Below the pieces are notes generated by a model. It had not been told where the DNA came from, did not search any database, and was given only the letters and a program-made list of their open reading frames with translations. Below, piece by piece: positions 13,101-22,945 of a stretch of 64,000 nt of DNA. The stretch is from Melampsora larici-populina 98AG31. Lineage: Eukaryota; Basidiomycota; Pucciniomycetes; Pucciniales; Melampsoraceae. The stretch is from the NCBI RefSeq assembly GCF_000204055.1, contig NW_006768819.1, positions 352,120-416,119 on the forward strand. Direction: 5' to 3'. Position 1 is the stretch's first letter. Each line of letters opens with the position of its first letter. The position numbers were made by a program, and so were the translations under genes.

Positions 13101-14782
13101 CATAGTCTCAACTTTCACAGGACCTTGCTGTTTTGTCCTGTCAACTTCTACCCCGTGTCGTGGATTCATGGACAAAAGAAGCTGATACATACTTCGACTG
13201 TAGAGAGCATTGGGCAGTTATCAGTTTAATTTCAGAATGAAGCTACAATACTTGGTGAAAAGCCGTTACATGTTGATTATTGTACATCTGGTGGAAGCAC
13301 TATCCACATGTTCTCATCACAAAATCACAAATTTTACTCAAAGAAGGTGGATCAGCGCCCACAATCTTTTTACTTTTTTCAAGAAAGACTCTAATTGTGC
13401 ATAAGAGTGCACCACTGGAATACACCACATAGCGAGATTGAGATTTCTCCAACAATTTTTGCAGTTCTGTATTTGCAAATTGTCCGCGTAGCAGTAGGTA
13501 GCAGTCAATGTAAACTTAATGAAGTCCCACACTCGCCTCGCGAAATGCGTCGGGAGTTTCACACCGGCTCAGCCCCGAAATATGGTTCTTAAGTCTATGT
13601 ATGCTCATTTATATCGTTGATCTGGTGAAAAAGGGTGAACAACCTGTCATATGCGGCTCGCTCGCTGAACATTATTTTAGATCAACTTTAATAAGTTTAT
13701 ATTTTACAAATAGTATGTATCTGCAAGCAGCTAAAATCCCCCTAAACGTATGTGCCGTGTTTGACAATGCTCCGACTTTGGATGCGAACGATACAAGCAA
13801 CGTGGACCAATTCACTGCGTATGTTGTTCCGCTCGGTGATTGGACTGATGTACATAATGACATCACAGGATGTCGTGCAACAAGAGCCAAGAAATCGCGT
13901 ACACTCTGTTATACAAGTGGCATTAGGACACCGGTTCCATTCTGCCGGCAATTTCCGCATTTCTCTGTGTGGACTGATCCTGGAGTATTGGCTCCAACTC
14001 CGTACAAGATTCTCTTCATATCGATCCAGAAAGTCTGTTTTATTTATGTACCTCAGGTAGGATCATAACTTACTCGCTTCTTATACTCAGGTACTGTAAA
14101 AAGTTTAGTCTTCGCGACAAGCAGTCGTCGGATCACGACCATGTTGTACGGTATGTTTGATCCACTCTTACCTTATTCCAACAGACTGGTTTTCACGTTT
14201 CACGGGTGTACCGATGCATTTGCTCGGTAATCAGCTGATGCTCTTCTGACGCAGCATTCTTTGTTTGTTTGGAATGCATACACCTTTCTGATCCGATGTA
14301 TTGATGGACGTTATAAGCAGAGTTGCACTCACATCTTTACTCGATTTCGATCCTCGATAAGCTTAGAGGTTCATTTCAATGTCTTCGCGGTGAGTCTATG
14401 AGACACATCTTTGTTTTTAGAAAATCGTCCTTGCACACCTAAAATATCAGCTCTTTTAAAAAAATTACAGTTTCTGTTTCTCTGAACTCTTTTCTGAAAG
14501 TTTTTATTGATTGGGTGTTTTGTCCATTTAACGTTCTTTCGGGCTATAGTAGGTCGTTGACTCCATCAGGACGTGATCGTTTTCGATCCCAACAAGTCGG
14601 ACAGAATGAAGCCACTGATGTGGGGAGTCGTGAGATGAGAATTCCTGGTGAGCTTGTTGGATGATCGATGCTTCTTTTTTCTAATGAATTCTATACCATA
14701 TATGGTCTCTTCATGTTCTTTTACACCGTAATCTTCATGGTTGACCATGTGTAGACTAAAAATTCATTCTCACATGATGCAG
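7166..14782. other. Gene-poor region upstream of the GS-like and zinc-finger A genes
   Basis: About 7.6 kb with moderate GC and no recognised protein. Open frames (for example 7675-8187 +, 11963-12304 -, 13601-14068 +) lack domains and consistent splice structure. A pyrimidine-rich tract near 10330-10470 and a 10-bp triplication at 11088-11117 are the only distinct local features. It presumably holds the promoter of the GS-like gene (about 7170-7600) and unresolved 5' exons of zinc-finger gene A (just before 14783). Confidence 0.4.
11088..11117. repeat. 10-bp tandem repeat, three units
   Basis: The unit TGATCTGCAC occurs three times in a row with no mismatch. It lies in non-coding sequence; no function is suggested by its surroundings. 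Confidence 0.8.
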
Positions 14783-15958
14783 GACTCCAGGGTTTGACTT
14801 CGCTCCGAGTCCCCACCCCACGACCTCCATCCAGCGAAAATGGCGAATCAAGACGTCCAAGTGGAGTTGATGAACGTCGGGACTACTTGACTACCACTTG
14901 TCCTTCTTACAACAAACTTGACCCACCTGGCTCGTCAGATCTCTCGTCTCGTGCCATATTGAGCAAGTTTTTCTCTCGCCCTGACGACGATGCTGAACCT
15001 TACCCTTGGCTAAATGAGCCCACGACTTCGCGCTCTACAACGAGAGCTATTTCACCGCGTATTCAGAGTGAAGGACATCTTTGGGGGATGTCATCTTCTT
15101 CACGAATGCCTTCGGAATTGACAAGACATCATGAATCCTCGACGGAGCAATCCATACGCATGAGAACGGTGAGGAGCTCCTCATCAGAATTTCCGGCAAC
15201 TCGTCCCTCGCCCACAATGTTCGGAAGATCATCAGAATATGGGCCTCGTCAAACTGATCTGAGTGACAGAGGGAACTATGCTCGACAGTACCCGGAGGCA
15301 TCTTTGCCTGCCCATGATAGGCGGGAAAGAACTTCGGACCTCTCTGCCCGCAGACCCATTGCATCTACCTCCAACTACATTTTTCCTCCTGGATCCTCTA
15401 GTCGGGAATCGGGAGAAGAGTTCAGGTTCGTTTTTGATTCTTCAATCTCTTCTCGTGATAAATGCGAGAACCTACGGGGTGCTGAAATTCTAACATGAAT
15501 CGTTCAAATGTCTCGGTCAGGTGCCGAAACTGTTTGTCAACTTTAGGTGCTATGGTCTTTACTTTGTGGATCCGCTGAAATCCAAATCCTTCTTTTTCTC
15601 TCTTAGGCAATCGAAAGTGTAAAAGCCAGATAAGCTTTCAAAAGCACGCTGCCTCTTGTACTCATCGAGAAGGCGAGTCTCTTCTTCCCAACATACCCGG
15701 TGTTCTATATTTATATATCCCTTGAAAATGCTGACGACCTCAGGAGATTTGGCTTTGTTTCAGGGCCCCTGACTTTGGAGTGTAGATACTGTAAGCGACC
15801 ATACACTTATATTGGATATCTTTCAAAGCACGAGGCAGAATGCGTGAAAACATTGGGCGTACGTTTTTCCCAGATTAAATTCTACACCGCTTGGTATGAA
15901 GTCTGCTAACCCTATGTAAAATTTGTTTTTGTAGACTAAAGGAGGCCCAAATCGTTGA
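14783..15958 (+). CDS. Zinc-finger protein A, unknown family (paralogue of B)
   Basis: Partial model without start: exons 14783-15425, 15521-15546, 15764-15858 and 15935-15958 (stop) join in frame. The long first exon encodes a Ser/Arg-rich disordered region with the string CPSYNKLDP near 14905-14931 and LSKFFSRPDDD near 14966-14998. It ends GEEFR. A 26-nt micro-exon adds CRNCLSTL, and the next exon adds LECRYCKRPYTY then GYLSKHEAEC, giving CxxC plus CxxC-x12-H-x3-C, a likely zinc-binding module. Every intron position and phase here is matched in gene B, which supports the model; gene B has one extra intron in the disordered part. The first exon starts with two bases of a split codon after a CAG acceptor, so an upstream exon with the ATG is missing from my model. 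I do not recognise the family; nucleic-acid or protein binding through the zinc module is an inference. Confidence 0.65.
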
Positions 15959-16828
15959 GAAGAGTGCGATCTAGACACAGCGCTTCAGATTTGCCCAATG
16001 CTCCAAAGGTTTTGAAAAATGGTCGCACTTAATACTATAGGTTTGCGCACGCCTGTATCGTGGGGGCATTATGTGCAATACGGAGAATTTTCTTTACTTA
16101 TTTTGCGACTATAATAACATATTAGTAATTTTGGGAATTGGGAAATTGGTATCAAAAAAAATAATTGGATGGAACACACATCCATCAAGGTACCACAAGG
16201 AAATGATGTAATCCTAACTCACTTTTTGGAAAGCTTCTTCTGTGATAGATTATCTTTTTGTTCAGATATCAATTACTTAATTTATATTTTGATCCATTTG
16301 ATAGAAATGTGAACTTTGCATGTATTGGGTTTCTGTTGATTTTACCGCTGTTGTCTGTCAATTATTAATTTGCTGAAAGATGTTCTATCGAATTGTCTGA
16401 AACCTAATCTGTGCTGGAGTTTTGCTGGTGTTTTCAAGATTCTGACAATTGATCACTTCCTTCAGGCTCAAATATATAATTTCATTGCATGTGGCGCCTG
16501 AGGAGTTCAACTTGGGTCTGAGGTATGAGATCCAAAGAAGAGGTGTGATACTGACAGAGAAATTCTGTGAAGGCTAAGTATTGTAAGTTCAACTTTTGAA
16601 GAACAAATAGGCAACCAGCCCATTGATATGTTTGTGATAACTTGCCTCAAGATTACTCCCAACAATTCAAATCAAAATAATTTTCATTCACATGGATATT
16701 TCAAGAGATTCTGTGTATTCAAATTTTGTGGTAATATTTTTTGTGACGCAATGTACTGCAATATCCAAAGAAATAATGATGATTGGAAGTTTGAATTTCT
16801 CCTAAATGCTGTTCTTTGAAAGAAGGAG
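15959..16828. other. AT-rich non-coding spacer
   Basis: No coding region supported. The sequence becomes AT-rich about 16080 and leads into copia remnants on the minus strand. The short open frame at 16628-16819 has no features of a gene. Confidence 0.45.
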
Positions 16829-17086
16829 CTAAAAATCATTCATCCATATCTTGTCAGGTGTGATGCCGTGTGGGCACTTATGTGCCCTATTGTATTCACG
16901 TGTTTGTAGGAACCTTTTCATAGTTCCTGTCAGGGAAGGTGTTCTTCTCAAAGCTTGTTCTACCACATGTAGAATACAGACCCTTTCCCAATTGGACCAG
17001 CATTCTACTGGTTGTGGTTTGGGGGTGGTCTCATAGGAAAAGAAAGGTATGGTACTTCCATGATGTCTGTCCTGCCCTCTGGACAA
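16829..17086 (-). pseudogene. Possible copia integrase fragment
   Basis: An 85-codon open frame contains LHVVEQALRR followed by REYNRAHKCPHGITPDKIW. The last part resembles the end of the Ty1/copia integrase core, where a vhNR...g.TPyE.W pattern is usual. No complete integrase surrounds it. It lies just downstream, on the same strand, of the gag/protease remnant at 17375-17935, in the order expected for copia (gag, protease, integrase). Identity is tentative. Confidence 0.45.
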
Positions 17087-17374
17087 GAGAACAGTGACAA
17101 GAATAAAGTTTTATCAACCCCACTACTCACAGAAGGGTAGAGGTGTGTTACTGGGAAGTCAAAACCCCCCAAACTCAACCTATGTGATAGCCATCTTTGT
17201 AGATCCAGCACTCTACGCCACCCTCTATTTCCTGCCTTGTGTACCTGCCTCTCTCTTATCTCACAATTTTTGGGGGCTTGCTCTCTCTTTGGAACAAATC
17301 TTCTGAAGATATCAAAAACTTATTAAATTCTTCTGGGCCTTTCTCAGTAATTCTATTCTAAAAATGAGACATTG

Positions 17375-17935
17375 TCAAATTTGTGTTGGTTTGGATAACT
17401 GTCCAGATGATTGCAGGCACCATCTTATAAAGTTCTTTTGAAATTTATCTGCAGCTCTCTGAAATTTGCTTGAAGTTTCTTCAAAATTACTTTGAAAACT
17501 TCCTGAAGTCATGGTAATCTCTGGCCTGCCACTGACTAGTAGCTGGGGGCTGTGAATGGTAGTATCATCAGACTTTTCCTGTGATAGTAATTTTGCAACC
17601 AGTTTCATGACTTGCGACATTCCAGAACCCAGAAACCAGCTACTTGTTTTCACAGAGGAAGCCTTAATAACAGCTGCCAACAAGATTTTGGAGTTGATAT
17701 CGATAGATTGATCAGAATCAGATGAAACATGAGAAGTTGCAGCTGCCTTAGCCTTTGCAGCCTTAAATCCCCTAGCTTGATTTTTAGCTTGGTTCTTAGT
17801 CGGTTAAACTCTAGGTTTCTCCACTTCATATTTTTTGGCTTTCAGAACTTTGTATTTTTCAAGACTTGATTTTAAACTACAGCAATCCTCAATGGTATGA
17901 TGTTTTTACCACAATGAGAGCATATCTTGTTGCCA
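17375..17935 (-). pseudogene. Ty1/copia gag zinc knuckle and protease remnant
   Basis: Reading the minus strand from about 17935, a CSHCGKN string is followed, after a one-frame shift, by HTIEDC, together a CCHC retroviral-type zinc knuckle. A Lys-rich stretch follows, then an in-frame TAA near 17805. The next open frame continues to SSWFLGSGMSQVM at about 17650-17610, which matches the copia protease motif W.LDSGAS.HM with the catalytic Asp replaced by Gly. Stop, frameshift and active-site loss show a dead copy. The stretch after the protease motif (17390-17560) reappears in the fold-back element at 43130-44350. Confidence 0.6.
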
Positions 17936-18183
17936 TTGTTAGCAGCCAAGATAATTTCAACATTGTCAGATGAAATCAAGTCTCTTGTTGCTTCTTCATA
18001 CCTTCAATATTGTCGTTGACATCACAGTATTGCATTGAAGTAAAGGATGTAAGACAGGTGTAAAGGACTTATAAGGTCCTCACTTCAAAGTGAATCTCAC
18101 GGAGGGAACAGGAAGGACTGATGCCACAAGGGACTTTAGGATTCTAGAACCAAGGTGTATCTGATTATTATTGATGCTAGAAT

Positions 18184-18345
18184 CTGGCTCCAAAGGAATA
18201 GAATACGAGATCAGTCTTGAGTTCCCTCTGGAAGGACTATACAATGTAATCAAGCATAAAGAGAAATAGAATGAAAAGAGATAATTGAAATGAATGCTAA
18301 CCTGGCTCCAAAGGAATAGAATACGAGATCAGTCTCGAGTTCCCT
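18184..18345. repeat. Pair of 44-bp direct repeats
   Basis: Bases 18184-18227 and 18302-18345 are the same 44 bp with one T/C difference, starting CTGGCTCCAAAGGAATAGAA. The spacer is 74 bp. They lie between the copia remnant and the hAT transposon and could be parts of an older tandem duplication. Confidence 0.8.
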
Positions 18346-18467
18346 AAGGAGCCATTCCACAGATGTGGTGGTTGAGAAGTAAGTGAAAAGTTACTAAGTC
18401 TAAGTCTAGGTCTAGGTAGTATTGTACGTATGGTAAATGCTGTGATGATGTATGTATATGCATCATT

Positions 18468-21344
18468 TAGGGCTATGACCCGGCCCTGGCCCTGCCCGGC
18501 CGAGTCTGCCCGAGAGTATTTTGGGCAAGGTCGAGGCCAAGCTCGGGGCCTCAGCCCTAACCTAATGAGATACCCAAAAGCCCTGTATAAGGGCCACCCG
18601 GGGCCGGGGCCGCCGCGAAAATTCCACCCCAGAAAAGGCAAAAGGGCATCTCAATACCCTTTCTACCCTTCTGCCGTAAACCCTTTCACCGGATACCCCA
18701 CTGTTAATGTACCCAAGGCTTCCAAATCTCCGATTACCCACCACGATGTTACGTCGAAGCCTTCGCCGTGACCTCACCGATCCCAATGCCATGTCGAATT
18801 CTACCGCCTCCAGCACAACTTCTATTGCACCTTCCGACTCTATCTCAGCGGTGGCCAGCGCGGTCGAATCGGAAGATACTGCCACCAACCGAACTTCTTG
18901 GGTGTGGCAGTATTTTTCGACGGTCACGTTCAAGGACAAATCGGTCAAGAACGTGTGCTGTGCTAACAAGGGATTTGCTGACAAGGTTAACAGCAATCCC
19001 GATTCAGAAGCCCCTGTCATTGTATGTCAAGAAGAGCTCGCGATCGATAAGAGTGGAAGCACGAAATCAATGATTCGTCACCTCTCTCGTGCTCACCACA
19101 TCGAACCCCCAATCAACACCTCACAGCAAACTCTGGCATCCTTCTCTGCCACTGGCAAGAGTTCTAACGTAAGTGGATCATATTATTTTCATTTAATAGT
19201 GTATTTTGTTTTCTTACATCTACCTTATGTATTTTAGCTAGGAACACTCAATAGGAAGAACCTCACCAATGCCGTGATCCGTCTGATCGTTAATCGAGAG
19301 CTTGCTGTATCAGTTGTGGACGCCCCAGAATTCCGTGAACTTTTGGCCTGGATCAACCCTGCTGTCTCTCCTATCTTATCGAAACAAACTGCCATCACCG
19401 ATGGCATCGTTGCTCAGTTCCGTCTTGCTCGTAATCGCCTCAGTTCCCTTCTTTCTTCAGTAGATTACATCAGCATCACATGTGATGCTTGGACCTCACC
19501 CAGCAGTGTACCGATGCTCGGAATAACAGCTCACTGGATGACCGATGAGTTCTCTATGAAATCGGTGGTTTTAGCTTTGAAAGAAATCGATGGCGCGCAT
19601 ACGGGTAAAAACATGGCTGCACTCATTAAAAACACTTTAGATCAATTCTCTATCAGCGATAAACTCTATTGCATTACAGCTGACAATGCTTCGAACAACC
19701 TAACCATGGGGCGAGAGCTCAAACTTCTTATACCTCACTTTGATCCCGAGAAGAATCTCCACGGCTGTGTGGCCCACGTTATCAACCTTGTTGCTAAGGC
19801 TGGAGTCTTGATTTTCGACACCAAGACTCCCCCGGATCCTCTCAGTGCTCTAGATCCTCAATTACCTCAAGATCTCGAACTTCCAGATGGAACCCTTTCT
19901 TTTATCGAACCTACACCTCATCTTGAAGTTCACTCGATACTTACTCGAATTCGTGGTTTCCATAAACGGGTCCGACTGAGCACTCAGCTCAAGCAAGCAC
20001 TTGATCAATGTATTTCCTCATCCTCTCAGCCTCGAAAAGTTGGGCTCATCCACGAGGTTTCCACTCGGTGGTCTTCAACCTTTTACTCTCTTGAGCGATA
20101 CTTTGAATTGAAGAAAGTCCTTCAGTACTATTGTAACATCAATGAATCCTTGGAGCCTTACCTCCTAACCAAAGATGAATGGGTCTTGGTGGGAAACTTA
20201 GTCAAGTTTCTTCGTCCTCTTGCAATTGTGATCAAGGAGATCGAGGGTGATGATTATCCTACCTTCTCACGAGCAATGCCCGATTATCAATGGCTCGTGG
20301 AAAAACTTGAAAAAGTAAGTGCCATTTCATAATTACTAACTTTTATCTTGATGTCTGATATGTATTTGTATTTACCAAACATAGGCATGGAGTACATACG
20401 AGTGTACTAACTTAAAGGCAGCTATTCTGCCTATGGTCAAGAAATTAGTTCGTTATTCGACATTGGCTTTGAAGAAACCAGTTTACATATGTTCCCCTAT
20501 TCTCAACCCTCGCCGTAAGCTAAATGCTGTCACTGCTTTCACTTTGGAAGAGCTTGGATTCGACAAAGATCAACTTATCGAGTACTTTATCAATCAAGCT
20601 AGACACTTCAAACCTACTCAGGATCCAGATATTGAGATAGTTGAACCGGAACCCGTGCTTGAAGACGATGACGATAGACCACATCATTTTATCAAACAAA
20701 GAAAATTCATTCAACTTGAGGACGAAGTGAAGGAGTATCTTCTTGCCCCGTTGGTGGATGAACGTACTGATATCTTAGTATTTTGGAAAACAAACCAATC
20801 AAACTGGCCTGTGCTTGCTAGGATGGCTATGTACATACTTGCCATTCCTGCATCCGGTGCCCCCTCAGAACGTATCTTTTCTGCTGGCTCCAGAGTGATG
20901 TCTGACTATCGATCATGCATGACTAATCAAAACTTTGAGGCGCAGATTTGTCTTAAGTCATGGGGTATTGGGTTATCTAAGTAAATCAATCTCAATGTTT
21001 CTTTCTCCTTGTTTGCTGTTTATTGTTTTATGTTCTATTTTTTTTTTCTATACACTCATTTGTATGTTTTGGTTTCTTTTTTTTTCTCTACACTCATTTG
21101 TTTGTTTTGTTTTTATTATTCTACACTCATTTGTTTTATTCTGAACTTTTTGGTGGTTGAATTTGATCGAATTTGATGTTATTGAGCGTACCTTTCAAGC
21201 TATCAAATGCGCTCAAAAAGGGCTTGCCCGACCCAGGGCTGGCCCGGTGTTGCCCGGTAGCTTTCAAAATGAACTCAGGTCCGAGGCCGTATCTGGCCCG
21301 GTCCCGGGCCGGTCCTGAAGCTCCAGGGCCGGGTCATAGCCCTA
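18468..21344 (+). mobile_element. Complete hAT transposon (hAT-1) with 8-bp target-site duplication
   Basis: The element is 2877 bp. Its ends are inverted repeats identical over 22 bp, beginning TAGGGCTATGACCCGGCCCT. It is flanked by perfect 8-bp copies of GCATCATT (18460-18467 and 21345-21352). Eight-base duplications and ends of this kind are diagnostic of the hAT superfamily. The subterminal 150 bp at each end are very rich in CCCGG/GGGCC strings, unlike the AT-rich neighbourhood, and could be transposase binding sites. The transposase is open over three exons. Perfect duplications and an open frame suggest a young insertion. Relics of the same family lie at 34334-34622 and ending at 50788. 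Confidence 0.93.
18707..20984 (+). CDS. hAT transposase, apparently intact
   Basis: Exons 18707-19168, 19238-20314 and 20385-20984 join in phase 0 at GTAAGT donors and give 712 residues with no internal stop. A BED-type region lies at about 64-131 (WVWQYF ... C107 ... MIRHLSRAHH), though the usual CxxC pair is not clean. The RNase-H-like core shows the first Asp in ITCDAWTSPS (D237), the second in YCITADNASNN (D303), and the CxxH pair in HGCVAHVINL (C331, H334). STRWSSTFYSLERYFELKK follows. The dimerisation domain occupies about the last 80 residues (WPVLARMAMYILAIPASGAPS, then ERIFSAGS). It would cut and re-insert the element through its end repeats. In-frame ATGs at 18746 and 18785 are alternative starts. 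Confidence 0.92.
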
Positions 21345-21811
21345 GCATCATTACAACAGGCTGCCAGTCCGATGTGAGAGAGAGCCTAACACATGACGCC
21401 CAAGTCCACACTGCCAGGCATTCCATGGGTCAGACCAAGCCAGTCTTGTCATCACAGGTGGCTCACAGCAATGACAACCAAGTTTATTTGTCCTTGCAGC
21501 AGATCTTGGAAAATTATGGGGTGAGCAGTTTGCTTCAGCTTGGTTATCAATGTGCTTGCATGCCGTCCCTTTCCAAAATGTGTGACAGCCTTGGTTTTGC
21601 AAAGTTTTTTTGTGAACTTTTCTACAAACAGCTTGGATCCAGTGAACACCCGCCTTTTTCACCCAAAGTCAAGATAGGACGCCAGTCCATCGGGGGTTGT
21701 TGCGGTTGATTTTGCTCAACAGCAACAATCAAACCCCGCTTACAAACTGGAATTGGATTTCCAGGTTCATTGTCAGGGAAATGTAAATAAATATCTGCAG
21801 ACGTTGCTTAC
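20985..21811. other. hAT-1 3' end and flanking sequence
   Basis: From 20985 to 21180 the hAT 3' untranslated part is T-rich with repeated ACACTCATTTGT strings (three near 21052-21135). The GC-rich terminal block follows to 21344. Beyond the target-site duplication, 21353-21811 has an open stretch on the plus strand with no recognised domain. Confidence 0.6.
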
Positions 21812-22251
21812 CGGTTCAATGCTTGTTCCAAAATCACAGCAACTTGTGCTATAACTTGTGCTATCGACGGATGCAACAAGTTTATAACATATGTCCATAT
21901 GACTATCTGATGGCAATCCAAAGACTTGTGCCCTATGTTAAAGAATGGCACATGGAGTTGTTCACAATCGGATAAGTTTAACATTAACAACTCAAACCCA
22001 ACATGCGTAATAAAAATGCTCGACGCTACTTGTCTCAATTTGTCCCAATGATTATTAAATTGAGATTCAATCTCTGGAGCACACAAATCACGTGGATCGA
22101 CTCTGTATCTGCACCACAACTCTTGTTCATAACGGGCCAACCAAACACAAATTGAGTGCAAATGGAAGACTACTGCCATCATATCACTCTCTGTTTTTCG
22201 TGGTAACACGCCAGGTATCTCATCTTTCAATAGACGTCGGGTGGTAGGCAA
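21812..22251 (-). CDS. Unidentified exon, hypothetical protein
   Basis: An open frame of at least 146 codons ends at a good donor (AACCG|GTAAGC, 21811), and no ATG opens it, so it reads as an internal exon or a fragment. The translation is of ordinary protein composition with amphipathic and hydrophobic stretches (IFITHVGFELLMLNL, HQIVIWTYVINLL) and Trp/Cys/His residues. I do not recognise a domain. The TGA 15 bases above the 22251 boundary means that any upstream exon would join between 22266 and 22251. It lies 0.5 kb beyond the hAT-1 insertion. It could be a rust-specific family member or a decayed copy. Confidence 0.35.
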
Positions 22252-22795
22252 AGCAGCGATTTGGGTTTGTCACGCAGGCCTCCAATTTCTTGTTGAACGT
22301 TGGTTCGGGTTGTTTGAAAACAAGACAGACATCCAGAAAAGGAGAAAAAACAATACGCTGTGTTCGGATGGTTGTTTGTCAATGCGTATCTCCAAGCCAT
22401 AACTGGTGCCGTTCCCTAAAAACCCAAAACTTCCGCCCTCGGTAGACTCGCCGTTCGCTCAACTGAGATCTACATTATAAAGGTTATCGACCATGTCCGT
22501 TCGACAGTTATACCCAATGCAATTTGGCGTCGCAGCTTCTTACCATCCATGTTATAAGCTGTTTTGATGCATCAGGTTGTATCCTATTTCGATAACATGA
22601 TTCCATGTCCTTGGGGAAGACTTTGTCAATCGTCCTACCGATGAGATCTTCTTGGAATCATTGCGGTGCCTTGTCTGCGACGTCTCAGTTGATCCGACGA
22701 CGAGAAACGGAAACCCATGGTCTCGCTTTTCGGAAGGATCTCGTAAAGGTCAATGCAAAGCAAACATGCTCCAATCAGTGAGCTCACCAAGCTAT
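22252..22795. other. Non-coding spacer
   Basis: No gene or repeat recognised between the unidentified exon and the 25-bp tandem array. Confidence 0.4.
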
Positions 22796-22945
22796 ATACC
22801 TGTAAAATATCCTACAATCCATACCATGAAAATGCTCTACGCTTTATACCTTGAAAATCCTCTACACTCTATACCTTGAAGATACTCCGCAATCTATACC
22901 TTGAAAATCTTCCATGAATCATACCTTGAAGATACTTTACTATTT
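22796..22945. repeat. 25-bp minisatellite, six units
   Basis: Six consecutive units each exactly 25 bp long start at 22796, 22821, 22846, 22871, 22896 and 22921. The consensus begins ATACCTTGAAAAT/GATCCTC and ends near CTACACTCT. Units differ at several positions while length is kept, so it is an old but size-stable array. The frame does not encode a protein I can support; 25 is not a multiple of 3. Confidence 0.88.

Noticed and set aside
22796..22945. Possible CRISPR-like array
   Set aside because: Units are contiguous 25-mers without spacers and the DNA is eukaryotic.
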